Of a DNA stretch of 64,000 bases, positions 43,577-52,682 are shown piece by piece. The translations under genes and the position numbers were made by a program. Position 1 is the first letter of the stretch. Each line of letters opens with the position of its first letter. The DNA is taken from positions 1 to 64,000 of the forward strand of contig JAHRHA010000009.1 in assembly GCA_020027875.1 (NCBI GenBank). Reading direction: 5' to 3'. Origin of the DNA: Micromonosporaceae bacterium. Lineage in GTDB: Bacteria > Actinomycetota > Actinomycetes > Mycobacteriales > Micromonosporaceae. Under the pieces are notes generated by a model. It had not been told where the DNA came from. It did not search any database and saw nothing but the letters and a program-made list of their open reading frames with translations.

Positions 43577-44626
43577 ATGGCTGTTAGTCCGACTGCGCTA
43601 CGCCGACGCCCTGCGTCTCGACGACGTACCGTGCACCGAGGACGCCTGTCGCTGCTCGTGGCCCTCTTCGCCACCCTCCTCGCCGTCTTCGGCCCGGCGG
43701 CGCCCGCCCATGCCGATCCCGGGACGACGGACGACGAGGGCGGCACCGCGACGCTGCGGCAGAAGCTGGAGGAGGCCGCTCAGGGCTACTACGACGCGAA
43801 GTCACTGCTGACCGCGTCGCAGAAGCGCCAGGCGGCGATCACCAAGAGGCTTCGCGAGGCCGAGCTCAGCCTGGTCCGGCTCAACGCGGAGATCACCACC
43901 ATCGCCTCGGCCCGCTACAAGGGCAGCCAGCTCGGGGTTCTGTCCGGCCTCTTCACCGGTGAAGGCACGACGGAGACCCTGTTGCAGGGCGCGGCCATCG
44001 CGGACTACCTCGTCTGGCGCGACGACGAACAACTGCGCCTTTACCGGGAGGCCCGGGACGAATCGCAGCACCAGAAGGAGCTGCTCGCCGCGGAGATCGC
44101 CATCCAGCAGAAGCAACTGGGTGAATTGGACAAGCAGAAACGGGCCGCGGAGAAGGCGCTCGCGTCGGTCGGTGGCATGGTGACCGCGGGCTACAGTGGT
44201 CCGGTGCCGGCCGCTCAGCCTGCGCCGCGCAACGCCGACGGCAGCTGGCCCAAGCAATCCTGCTCGATCAACGATCCAACCACCGGCGGCTGCCTCACCC
44301 CGCGGATGTTCCATACCCTTAATGAGGCCCGGCTCGCCGGCTTCCTCAGACACGTCAGTTGTTGGCGGTCGCAGGGCTGGGGCGAGCACCCGAGGGGTCG
44401 GGCCTGCGACTTCATGGCCACCAGCGGCGGAGCCGCGACCGGATCGGATAAGACGTATGGCAACCGTCTCGCCGCCTGGGCCAAGTTGAACGCCGAGGCT
44501 CTGGGGGTGCTCTACGTTATCTGGTATAGACAGATCTGGATGCCTGGCATCGGCTGGCGGTCGTATTCGGGCTGTTGCGACCCCTCCAGCGCGCATACCA
44601 ACCACGTACACATCTCCATTCTCTAG
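43577..44626 (+). CDS. Secreted coiled-coil protein with M15/ARB_07466-like C-terminal domain
   Basis: 349 residues from the ATG at 43577. A twin-Arg-rich N-region plus hydrophobic LSLLVALFATLLAVFG and APAHADP form a signal peptide. Residues 55-210 are coiled coil (LREAELSLVRLNAEITT, QQKQLGELDKQKRAAEKAL). The C-terminus has LAGFLRHVSCWRSQGWGEHPRGRACDF and SSAHTNHVHISI. Its His/Asp set, GEHPRGRACD and HTNHVH, resembles zinc peptidase/peptidoglycan-binding folds. Being under a c-di-AMP riboswitch points to cell wall remodelling. Confidence 0.82.
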   Translation: MAVSPTALRRRPASRRRTVHRGRLSLLVALFATLLAVFGPAAPAHADPGTTDDEGGTATLRQKLEEAAQGYYDAKSLLTASQKRQAAITKRLREAELSLVRLNAEITTIASARYKGSQLGVLSGLFTGEGTTETLLQGAAIADYLVWRDDEQLRLYREARDESQHQKELLAAEIAIQQKQLGELDKQKRAAEKALASVGGMVTAGYSGPVPAAQPAPRNADGSWPKQSCSINDPTTGGCLTPRMFHTLNEARLAGFLRHVSCWRSQGWGEHPRGRACDFMATSGGAATGSDKTYGNRLAAWAKLNAEALGVLYVIWYRQIWMPGIGWRSYSGCCDPSSAHTNHVHISIL

Positions 44627-44641
44627 CCTTGCACCACCTTC

Positions 44642-44703
44642 GTCGATCTAGGGCGTAGTCGCGTGAGTCGATCACCAATCGCGCGACTACGCCCTAGATC
44701 GAC
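44642..44703. terminator. 22-bp perfect inverted repeat
   Basis: The arms 44642-44663 and 44682-44703 are exact reverse complements around an 18-nt loop, 16 bp after the secreted protein stop. The stem is long and GC-rich without a T-run, as in many actinomycete terminators. A role as an intergenic repeat is also possible. Confidence 0.7.
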
Positions 44704-44751
44704 TTGCCCGCAACGGTTGCGCGGCGCGACGTCGGCACCCAAGATCGGCGC

Positions 44752-45303
44752 ATGAGGACCGTGCCAATGCGGGAGCGCCGGTTCGACCTGGTGTTCCTGG
44801 TGTTCTTCGTGGTCAACGCCAGCTTCATTACTTATGTCGTGGATCTCGAGCAGCTCGTCATCGCGGATCCGACGAACTTCGAGTACCCGCTGTGGCCGCC
44901 GCCGCCACTCGTTGACCTCGTGCACTGGTACGGAAGCACCTACGACCCGCTGCTGATGGCGCGCCCGGCGTTCTGGCGAATGACCATCTGGATTGATGTG
45001 ATCTTCTTCGGGCCCTTCTACCTCGTTGCTTTCTATGCGTTCCTCCGTGGCCGCAACTGGATCAGGCTGCCCGCGCTCGTGTGGTCGGGGACGATGATGG
45101 CGAACGTTTTGATCATCTTGATGGAGGAGAAGTACGGGGTGACTCCCGCCCCGAACTTCGGGTTAGTCCTGTCACTGAACCTGCCGTGGCTGCTCATGCC
45201 ATTGCTGATGATGTGGCGGATGCGCCGCGACGACCCGTTCAGCCGGCCGGTGGCGATGTCGGAGGAGGGCGCGCCGTCGGCCCAGCCGACGGTGGCGGCG
45301 TGA
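44752..45303 (+). CDS. EXPERA-type (TMEM97/EBP-like) membrane protein
   Basis: 183 residues with four hydrophobic segments. It opens LVFLVFFVVNASFITYVVDLEQL; then PPLVDLVHWYGSTYDPLLMARPAFWRMTIWIDVIFFGPFYLVAFYAF has the D...W...E/D...P pattern of EXPERA domains, found in sterol isomerases and the sigma-2 receptor. The role in bacteria is unknown. The stop overlaps the SDR start (GTGA), so the two are translationally coupled. Confidence 0.78.
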   Translation: MRTVPMRERRFDLVFLVFFVVNASFITYVVDLEQLVIADPTNFEYPLWPPPPLVDLVHWYGSTYDPLLMARPAFWRMTIWIDVIFFGPFYLVAFYAFLRGRNWIRLPALVWSGTMMANVLIILMEEKYGVTPAPNFGLVLSLNLPWLLMPLLMMWRMRRDDPFSRPVAMSEEGAPSAQPTVAA

Positions 45304-46127
45304 GCCGGGCCCGTGATAGGCGGCGCACGGGCTTTCGCGACCGGTATGGGCCGTGGGCCATGGTCGCCGGCGCGTCCGAAGGACTGGGCGCGGCCTTTGC
45401 CATGGAGTTGGCCGCGCGGGGCCTGAACCTGGTGCTGGTGGCTCGCCGGCCTGACCCCCTGGCGGCGCTCGCCGCCCGGCTGCCCACCCTCACCCGCACC
45501 GTTGTCGCTGATCTCGGTACCGACGAGGGGATCGAGGCAGCCGGCGTAGCTGGAGCGGGCGTCGAGTTGGGTCTGGTGGTTGCTAACGCCGCCTACTCGC
45601 CGATCGGCCGGTTCGTAGACATGGTGCCCGACCAGTGGCGGCGGGCGCTCATGGTCAACTGTCACGCTCCGCTCGAGCTCGCACACCGGTTCCTGCCCGG
45701 GATGGTGGCGCGATGCTCGGGCGGTTTCGTGGTCATGTCCTCGCTCGCCGGCATGCAGGGTTCGCCGCCGATCACCGTGTATGCGGCAACGAAGGCGTTT
45801 GGTGCCATCCTGGCGGAGGGGCTCTGGGCGGAGCTGCGCGGCTCGGGCGTCGACGTCGTCACCTGCGTCGCGGGAGCCGTGGAAACACCTGGACTCGCCG
45901 AGACGAAAGCCCGCCGTGCACCGGGCACGCTCACGCCGGATCAGGTGGTCACCGCCGCGCTGAACGGCCTGGGTCGCGGTCCGCGGGCCATTCCCGGTCT
46001 GACGATGCGTGTCTCCTCAGCTGTGATGTCGCGCCTCCTTCCGCGCCGCACGGCGATCGCCCTCATCGCACGGGCGTCGCGCGATCTGACCCGCCCACCT
46101 GAGTCCGGCGGCCCGCATAGTGGTTAG
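45300..46127 (+). CDS. Short-chain dehydrogenase/reductase
   Basis: 275 residues from the GTG at 45300, coupled to the EXPERA gene. It has the Rossmann motif MVAGASEGLGAAFA (a TGxxxGxG variant), NAAYS, the catalytic Ser in MSSLAG and YAATKAF (Y-x3-K). Longer C-terminal extensions resemble the 17-beta-hydroxysteroid dehydrogenase-like group. Together with the EXPERA partner a lipid or sterol-like substrate is conceivable (inference). The end overlaps the convergent propeller gene by 4 nt. Confidence 0.88.
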   Translation: MSRARDRRRTGFRDRYGPWAMVAGASEGLGAAFAMELAARGLNLVLVARRPDPLAALAARLPTLTRTVVADLGTDEGIEAAGVAGAGVELGLVVANAAYSPIGRFVDMVPDQWRRALMVNCHAPLELAHRFLPGMVARCSGGFVVMSSLAGMQGSPPITVYAATKAFGAILAEGLWAELRGSGVDVVTCVAGAVETPGLAETKARRAPGTLTPDQVVTAALNGLGRGPRAIPGLTMRVSSAVMSRLLPRRTAIALIARASRDLTRPPESGGPHSG

Positions 46128-47176
46128 TCCAGGCGGACCTGGGCCACGCCGGGCTCGGTGAGGCTGCCCAGATACAGCAGGTCTCTGTCCTGCCGGACTC
46201 CCGTGATCATCTTGTAGCGGCCGGATGGCCCGTGCAGGGTCCGCAGCACCCGGCCCTCCTCGTCGACCTGTGCCACCAATCCGTAGCGGCGGGGCTGCGG
46301 CTGGAGTCGATCCGGCAGAAACGCCGCGACCTGCCGCAGCCTGGGATGGGGCAGCAGCCGCTCCGCGATCGCCACTCGTGGACTGGGTAGCGCGACCCAG
46401 AACGTGCCGTCGCCGACCCCGCTCATGTTGTCCGGGTACGCGGGCAGATCGGCGAGGACAACCGGCTCGCCGTCGGAGCGGCCGGTCAGATCCACCCGCA
46501 GGAGCCGGTGCGTGGTGGTCTCCACGAGCAGCACGGCACTCTCGTCCGGCGTGAGCGCCACGCCATTCGGGAAGAAGAACCCATCTCGGACGACCTCGGC
46601 CCGACGGCTTCCTGGCCGCCACGCGACTAGGCGGCCATTCGGTCGGTGCTCCAAGAGATCCCGTTTCCATACCGAGATCGGGTAACGGTCGGAGGAGTCG
46701 GTGAAGAACACCGTGCCGTCGCGCGCGACCGAGGCGTTGTTGCAGAAGACGAAGCTCCGACCGCCGGCCTCGGCCGCGAGGTCTTCGATCCGGCCGTCAT
46801 CGGTGACCCGCAACAGCCCCCGGTATGCGTCGCAGACAACGAGGGTTCCGTCCCGCGGGTCGAGCTCGATGCCCAGCGGTCGGCCGCCCGTCTCGGCCAG
46901 GACTGTGGGTACAGCAGGGCGAGCGAAGTCTGCCAGGGCATCGCCATCCCAGCGCCAGATCCGGCCATCGTCCCCACCCGCAACGAGGCGGCCGGCAGCG
47001 TCGATAGCAACGTCCTCGGGCGCGGCCCCGGTCGGCAGCCGGAGTAGCCGCACATCGTCGAGTCGGGTATCGGCGGCCGCCCAGTCACCCACCAGGGGCG
47101 GCGGAGTCGTCGCAGGCGCCCGCTGGGCTCGGATCAGTCGGGGGGCGTGGGGCCGAGTGGTCGAAGTCACGGCCAT
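46124..47176 (-). CDS. SMP-30/strictosidine synthase-like beta-propeller protein
   Basis: 350 residues. APEDVAIDAAGRLVAGGDDGRIWRW, GRPLGIELDPRDGTLVVCDAYRGLLRV, FVFCNNASVARDGTVFFTDSSDRY and PNGVALTPDESAVLLVETTTHRLLRVDL are blades of the strictosidine synthase/SMP-30 six-bladed propeller. Bacterial members are lactonases or esterases. No signal peptide is visible. Confidence 0.85.
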   Translation of the reverse strand: MAVTSTTRPHAPRLIRAQRAPATTPPPLVGDWAAADTRLDDVRLLRLPTGAAPEDVAIDAAGRLVAGGDDGRIWRWDGDALADFARPAVPTVLAETGGRPLGIELDPRDGTLVVCDAYRGLLRVTDDGRIEDLAAEAGGRSFVFCNNASVARDGTVFFTDSSDRYPISVWKRDLLEHRPNGRLVAWRPGSRRAEVVRDGFFFPNGVALTPDESAVLLVETTTHRLLRVDLTGRSDGEPVVLADLPAYPDNMSGVGDGTFWVALPSPRVAIAERLLPHPRLRQVAAFLPDRLQPQPRRYGLVAQVDEEGRVLRTLHGPSGRYKMITGVRQDRDLLYLGSLTEPGVAQVRLD

Positions 47177-47215
47177 CAGTGTGGCCGGTGCCTCGCCGGC
47201 TGACCAGTGTCTGTT

Positions 47216-48469
47216 TCACGTTCGGCGGCGGTTGCGCCACCCGGAGCGCCGCCCCTCGGCCGGGGCGGCTGACAGTGCCACGTTGATCGCCTCCGGCGAA
47301 ACCGGGTCTGGATTCGCGGCCGGAGGATACCGGCTCGGCGCACCCGAAGCCGACGCACCCGACACCGGCGCACCGGAAGCTGCAGCGGCGGAAGCTGGAG
47401 CGGCGGTCAGGGCGGCTACCTCGCGGCGGGCGCCGTGGACCCGGCCGGCGTTGCCCCTCGTGCGAGCGGACTCCGCGTACGGCACGGCCTCCACCGGCCG
47501 GTCCGATGACCCCCAGACCGGCATGCTCAGCCATACCGGCGTGATGCCCGGTGTGGGCCGTGGGCCCGGAGGGCGCCGAGTGGGCATCCCCTCATCGGTC
47601 GCCACCGCGCCTCCAGCGGTCGGCTGCGCCTCATCCGCCACACCCACGGCGATCCGCGCGGTGACCTCTTCGATCATCCATGGCTCGATCTCCAACGACT
47701 TCTCTGGCGTCGTGAAGATCGCACGGAGATCGTGGACGGTGGACGTGCCGACCGTGAAGAACCAGAGCATCGCGATAACAGCGGCGCCGACCAGGACGAC
47801 CGGCGGCACGAGCAGCATCGCGCTCACTCCGGTAATGGCGGTCGGCCCCCCATCCGACGAGAGGTCGCCGAGACGGACCTGCACCGCAGACATGCCGACG
47901 TAGTGCATGCCGCCGACTGCTGCGCCCATGACCAGGGCGGCGAGCACCGCCGCGCGGAGTCCCTTGAGCGCCACGATGAACCACAATGCCGCGCACGCCA
48001 CCGTCATCGCGATCCCCACCGACACCACGAAGCGCACGGGCTCGTAGTCGATCGAGCCGCCAACCCGTACCGCCGCCATGCTCGTGTAGTGCGTCGCGGC
48101 GACACCAATCCCCAGCAGGGCGCCGGCGACCAGCAGCCGCCACACGTGTAGCGAGCCGAATCCCGCGACGAACAGCCCACCGCCCACGACGACGATCGCG
48201 ATGCCGAGGCTCGCCGCGATCGGTAGTGGATCGTAGCGGACGACGGAGTCCGGCACAGCGAAGCCAAGCAGGCCGATAACGTGTGCCTGCCACACTCCGG
48301 TGCCGCCGATGGCGATCGACGCGTAGATCAGCAGCCGTACGCGGCGGCGACCCGTGCGCGCCTGCGCCTTCGTCGCGAGCATGATGCCGAGCAGACAACC
48401 CAGCACGGACATGATGTACGCGACGACAGGGTTGACCCATCCGTACGCGAAATGCTGCACCTCGGCCAC
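47216..48469 (-). CDS. MHYT domain membrane protein
   Basis: 417 residues with about seven hydrophobic segments. MHYT-type motifs appear as GVWQAHVIGLLGF (degenerate first copy), ATHYTSMAA and MHYVGMSA. The family is thought to bind copper and sense oxygen, CO or NO at the membrane. The last 160 residues are a Pro/Ala-rich cytosolic tail with no enzymatic domain. It neighbours the copper operon at 48634 divergently, a suggestive but unproven link. Confidence 0.88.
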   Translation of the reverse strand: MAEVQHFAYGWVNPVVAYIMSVLGCLLGIMLATKAQARTGRRRVRLLIYASIAIGGTGVWQAHVIGLLGFAVPDSVVRYDPLPIAASLGIAIVVVGGGLFVAGFGSLHVWRLLVAGALLGIGVAATHYTSMAAVRVGGSIDYEPVRFVVSVGIAMTVACAALWFIVALKGLRAAVLAALVMGAAVGGMHYVGMSAVQVRLGDLSSDGGPTAITGVSAMLLVPPVVLVGAAVIAMLWFFTVGTSTVHDLRAIFTTPEKSLEIEPWMIEEVTARIAVGVADEAQPTAGGAVATDEGMPTRRPPGPRPTPGITPVWLSMPVWGSSDRPVEAVPYAESARTRGNAGRVHGARREVAALTAAPASAAAASGAPVSGASASGAPSRYPPAANPDPVSPEAINVALSAAPAEGRRSGWRNRRRT

Positions 48470-48607
48470 GGTGTGCTCCCCCCAGCCACGACGACCCCCC
48501 GCCGTGGATCAATGTGTCTGACTGTGATTGAGCCACGGTCTGGGAGCGGTGCGTCGCACAGCGTGTGTGTCCCTGCCTAAGGCGCCGCCGGGGTAGGGGT
48601 GGGCGCA

Positions 48608-48624
48608 ATACCCTAGGGGGGTAT
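48608..48624. promoter_or_regulatory. CsoR operator
   Basis: ATACCCTAGGGGGGTAT is a pseudo-palindrome with the C-run/G-run centre typical of CsoR-family operators. It sits 9 bp before the csoR start, so copper-free CsoR should block transcription of the operon. Confidence 0.82.
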
Positions 48625-48633
48625 AGTCGGGCT

Positions 48634-48936
48634 ATGAGCACGACTGAGGCCGAGCAGCCCCAATACTGGTATGGGGCCGAAAAGCAGGCACTTCTGGGCC
48701 GGCTACGCCGGATCGAAGGGCAGGTGCGGGGCGTCCACCGGATGGTCGAGGAGGACACGTACTGCATCGACGTCCTCACCCAGATTTCGGCCGCGACAAA
48801 AGCCCTGCAGGCCGTCGCACTCGGCCTGCTGGAGGGCCATATCGCGCACTGCGTGGTCGAGGCCGGACGCACCGGTGACCCGACCGCGAAGGTCAAGGCC
48901 GCCTCCGACGCCATAGCCAGACTCGTCCGGTCCTGA
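48634..48936 (+). CDS. csoR: CsoR family copper-sensing repressor
   Basis: 100 residues, an all-helical DUF156 fold: LLGRLRRIEGQVRGVHRMVEEDTYCIDVLTQISAATKAL, then LEGHIAHCVVEAG. The Cys in YCID, His in GHIAH and Cys in HCVV give the C-H-C copper(I) site. The operator at 48608 overlaps its promoter. It leads the copper operon copZ, the small membrane gene and copA. Confidence 0.92.
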   Translation: MSTTEAEQPQYWYGAEKQALLGRLRRIEGQVRGVHRMVEEDTYCIDVLTQISAATKALQAVALGLLEGHIAHCVVEAGRTGDPTAKVKAASDAIARLVRS

Positions 48937-48965
48937 TCTGGGTCGGGCAGGAAGGTGGGTACGAG

Positions 48966-49184
48966 ATGTCCGTCCGGTCCAGCTATTCGGTGGTCGGGAT
49001 GACCTGCGGCCATTGCGTGCAGGTGGTCACATCCGAGCTGAGCAAGGTGCCCGGCGTACACGCGGTCGAGGTCGACCTGGCTACTGGTGAGGTCGAGATC
49101 ACCAGCGATGGGCTGCTCCCCATCGACGCGGTCCGCACCGCCGTTGACGAGGCGGGCTACGCGCTCGCGGGCACACATGCCTAG
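48966..49184 (+). CDS. copZ: Copper chaperone (HMA domain)
   Basis: 72 residues, one heavy-metal-associated domain with MTCGHC as the metal site (SVVGMTCGHCVQVVTSELSKVPGV). CopZ proteins bring Cu(I) to the P-type ATPase or CsoR. It follows csoR by 29 bp. The stop overlaps the next gene's start region (ATGCCTAG). Confidence 0.92.
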   Translation: MSVRSSYSVVGMTCGHCVQVVTSELSKVPGVHAVEVDLATGEVEITSDGLLPIDAVRTAVDEAGYALAGTHA

Positions 49185-49404
49185 GTCGAGGGCGCGTACG
49201 GCCGAACAGCCGCCGCCACACCGGTCCAGCGTAATCGCCATGATCGTGGCGGCTGTACTCGGTCTCGCCGTCGGTTTCCAACTCGCGCGGTGGACGGCCG
49301 CGGACACCGTTGGCGCCGCTTCCGATGGCGGTGGTTCTACCACCCCCCACACGCACGCGGTCCAGGCTCACCCTCCGGGTCGCTTGATGCCCAGGGCCGC
49401 CTGA
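49177..49404 (+). CDS. Small membrane protein of the copper operon
   Basis: 75 residues from the ATG at 49177, overlapping the copZ stop; its own TGA overlaps the copA ATG (ATGA). One transmembrane segment, [19 protein letters not shown], is followed by a short tail with HTHAVQAH, three His that could bind copper. No family is recognised. Its tight coupling between copZ and copA suggests a helper in copper export. Confidence 0.65.
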   Translation: MPRSRARTAEQPPPHRSSVIAMIVAAVLGLAVGFQLARWTAADTVGAASDGGGSTTPHTHAVQAHPPGRLMPRAA

Positions 49405-51603
49405 TGTCTACTGTGGATCTAGCGAAGGTTGAGCTGAGTATCGGCGGCATGACGTGCGCGACGTGCGCCGGCCGGATCGAGCGAAAGCTCAACCGGCTCG
49501 ACGGCGTCGTCGCCACGGTGAACTACGCCACCGGCACCGCCCACGTGGAGCATGCCACGACCGTCAGCGTGCCGACCTTGGTCTCCACAGTGGAGGCATT
49601 GGGCTATACTGCGCAGGCGCCGAGGCCCAAGGCCGACGCGTCGGCGCCGCTGGGGTGGCGGGTCGTGGCGTCCGCGGTTCTGAGTCTCCCCGTCCTCGTG
49701 CTCGGGATGGTGCCGGCTCTGCAGTTCTCCGGACCGTCGTGGTTTGGTTGGCAATGGGCGTCGTTCTTCCTCGCGACGCCCGTGGTGCTGTGGGGAGGCT
49801 GGACATTTCACCGTGCGGCGCTGCTGGGTGCCCGCCACGGCGTCGCGACGATGGATACGTTGGTGTCGCTCGGCGCGCTCGTCTCGTACGGGTGGAGTGC
49901 CTGGGTGCTCTTCTTCGGTGCCGGGCTCGAGCCTTACCTTGAGGTGGCCGCGGCGCTGGTGACCTTCCTTCTGCTGGGTCGGTGGTTCGAGGCGCGGGCC
50001 AAGCGGCGGGCCGGGTCGGCCCTTCGGGCGCTGGCCGAGATCGGCGCCAAGGAAGCAACACTCCTGCTCGACGACGACGCCGAGCAGCGGGTTCCGGTCG
50101 CGGCGCTGCGGGTGGGGGACCGGTTCGTCGTGCGACCCGGCGAGAAGATCGCCACCGATGGAGTCGTGGAGGACGGCGCCAGTGCGATCGACGTGAGCAT
50201 GCTGACCGGAGAGAGCGTTCCGGTCGAGGTGGGCATCGGCGACTCGGTCGTAGGCGCGACCGTCAATGCCGGCGGCCGGGTGGTGGTCCGCGCAACCAGG
50301 GTCGGTGCGCAGACGCAACTCGCCCAGATTGCCAGGCTGGTGACGCAGGCACAGAGCGGCAAAAGCGCCGGTGTAGCGCCTCGCCGACCGGATCTCCGCG
50401 GTCTTCGTACCGGTCGTGCTCCTCCTGGCGGCGGCCACGTTGGTGGGCTGGCTCATCGCGGGCCAAACCACGTCGGCTGCGCTCACCGCGGCGATAGCGG
50501 TGCTCATCGTGGCCTGTCCGTGTGCGCTCGGCCTGGCCACGCCGACCGCTTTGCTTGTCGGTACCGGCCGCGGCGCCCAGCTGGGCATCTTGATCCGCGG
50601 TCCACAGGTGCTCGAGTCGACCCGTCGAATCGACACGATCGTGCTCGACAAGACCGGCACCGTGACGACCGGTACGATGACCGTTGTCGGCGTCACGCCC
50701 GAGCCGGGCGTTGACGCGGGTGAGTTGCTGCGACTGGCCGGTGCCGTCGAGCACGCCGCCGAGCATCCGATCGCGCGAGCCGTGGTCGCCGCAGCGCCCG
50801 TCGTACCAGTCTTGCTGCCGAGGGTCGACGGCTTCCGCTCCCTACCCGGGTTGGGCGCGAAGGGGACCGTCGACAGTAGACACGTGATCGTCGGCCAGGC
50901 GCGTTTCCTCGCGTCGGGTGGCATTCCTGTCCCGTCCCAGCCGACCAGCAACGGCGCCACCGCGGTTCTCGTCGCCTGGGGGGGTTTGCTTCGCGGCACC
51001 ATTCTCGTGGCCGACACAGTGAAGCCCACGTCGCGGGAGGCGGTAGCACGTCTGCGTGGACTCGGGCTTCGGCCGGTGCTGGTCACCGGTGACACCGAGG
51101 CCAGCGCGCGGTCGGCCGCAGCGGCAACCGGCATCGAGTATGTCGTCGCTGAGGTTCTGCCCGCGGAGAAGGTCGACGTCGTTCGTCGCCTTCAGGCCGA
51201 GGGTCGGGTAGTCGCGATGGTGGGCGACGGGGTCAACGACGCCGCCGCGCTCGCCGCAGCCGATCTTGGCATCGCCATGGGTACGGGCACCGATGTGGCG
51301 ATCGAGGCCAGCGACCTGACGATCGTGCGAGCGGTCGGCGCCGCCACCGATCTGCGGGCGGCGGCCGACGCCGTCGCGCTGTCGCGGGCGACGCTACGCA
51401 CCATCAAGGGCAACCTGTTCTGGGCGTTCGCCTACAACGTGGCGATGATTCCACTCGCCGCGGTTGGCCTCGTGACGCCGGTTCTGGCCGCGGCGGCGAT
51501 GGCAGTGTCGAGCGTCTTCGTCGTCACGAACAGCCTGCGCCTGTTCCGCTTCCGCGCCGGAAGAGACGTCACTCGACCATCCTTTTTGGATCAAACAGCG
51601 TGA
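49404..51603 (+). pseudogene. copA: Copper P1B-type ATPase CopA with two lesions
   Basis: The frames together encode a complete copper ATPase: an N-terminal HMA domain (GGMTCATC), membrane helices, the actuator TGES, then CPC ([14 protein letters not shown]), the DKTGT phosphorylation site, the HP motif (EHPIARAVV), and GDGVNDAAAL. At 50361-50364 an A-run has one extra base, and 50374-50376 is TAG where CAG (Gln) is expected (SGKAPV[18 protein letters not shown]). Both lie just before the CPC helix. It is a pseudogene unless both are sequence errors. The 3' end overlaps the convergent gene by 35 nt. Confidence 0.85.
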
Positions 51604-52621
51604 TGATCTCGGCCGCGGTGTCGGCGATCAGAGTGTCGGGGGTGAGCGAAACGCCTCCAATCGCGCTCAGAAGGCTGGGCAGCCCGGGCAGCGGGTAACT
51701 GTCCTCGTTCAGCACAGCCGCGCAGATCCCGCCGCGCTTGGCGATCCCCACCCGGCTTCGCTGCCAAGCCTCGTCGACCTCCGCGGGCGACGGCCCACCG
51801 AATCCGTGCCCCACCGGTGCGGAGTGGCGTAGCCGTACGATCGCGCTCCCGCCCAATGCCTTAGCGGCCAGGCACGCCTCGGTGAGGCGTTCCTGGTCGT
51901 CCGGCGGGCGGAGGGTCATCACCGCGCACGGCGACTTGCACGTGGTGGCGCAGACCTCAAGGGCGTGTGACACCAGCGAATGCTGCCGCTGCAGATACGC
52001 CCTCCAGCCGGAGGCGGGTTCGTCGTAGACCCGCAGCGCCCGGCTCGCCGCCGACTTCTGCGGGCGGGTGTGCGGACACACGCGGTCGTCCATGTTTCCC
52101 CACCGGCTCTGGGGCCCGATGAAGGCCGGGTCGACCTGGAGCTCGGCTGGATCTGCTCCGTGACCGAGGTAGGGCTGCCACGCCAAAATTGGCACAACCT
52201 CGCTGGTCAGGTGAACGGCGCCGACGAGCGCATTGGTGTCCAACCGGTGCCAATGTGCCGCGATGACCTCGAGCAGCAGCCGCATCGCCGGATGCGTCGT
52301 GGCGAGTGCGGCTCGGGGGGTCTCCCGTGGCGACTGCCGCGTTCGCGAGCGCCTGCCGCGCTCGACCAGGTAACTGGGCACCCGCACATCGGGTGCCAGG
52401 TCGACGCGGCTCGTATCGGTGGCGGCACCGCTGGCCGCGTCGGCGTTCTCCAGGTCCTCGGTGTCGAGGTCGAGCATGCGTTGGCCGTACGCGCACAGCT
52501 GCTGAACCAGTGCCGCATCACGGTTGGAAAGGCGCGTATCGAACGCGCCCACGATGTAGGCGAGCTCGCGGAAGGCATACCGGCGCGCCAGTGCGACGAG
52601 GACTTCCCGAACAGTCTTCAC
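51569..52621 (-). CDS. Conserved hypothetical protein
   Basis: 350 residues without a signal peptide or membrane segments. I do not recognise the family. Notable blocks are ELAYIVGAFDTRLSNRDAALVQQLCAYGQRML, HPAMRLLLEVIAAHWHRLDTNALV, VCATTCKSPCAVMTLRPP and PLPGLPSLLSAIGGVS. Several Cys (CATTCKSPC) could bind a metal or cofactor. The start is ATG 52621, divergent from the small gene at 52677. Confidence 0.65.
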   Translation of the reverse strand: MKTVREVLVALARRYAFRELAYIVGAFDTRLSNRDAALVQQLCAYGQRMLDLDTEDLENADAASGAATDTSRVDLAPDVRVPSYLVERGRRSRTRQSPRETPRAALATTHPAMRLLLEVIAAHWHRLDTNALVGAVHLTSEVVPILAWQPYLGHGADPAELQVDPAFIGPQSRWGNMDDRVCPHTRPQKSAASRALRVYDEPASGWRAYLQRQHSLVSHALEVCATTCKSPCAVMTLRPPDDQERLTEACLAAKALGGSAIVRLRHSAPVGHGFGGPSPAEVDEAWQRSRVGIAKRGGICAAVLNEDSYPLPGLPSLLSAIGGVSLTPDTLIADTAAEIITLFDPKRMVE

Positions 52622-52643
52622 GTTCGCAATTGAACCGCGAGCC

Positions 52644-52682
52644 GTGCACGTGCACCAACCTCGCTACGCTTTGCACGTGCAA
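52644..52682. promoter_or_regulatory. Paired TGCACGTGCA palindromes
   Basis: GTGCACGTGCAC (52644-52655) and TTGCACGTGCAA (52671-52682) share the core TGCACGTGCA and start 27 bp apart in the divergent region between 52621 and 52677. They probably form operators. The second spans the proposed GTG start of the small gene. Confidence 0.5.
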
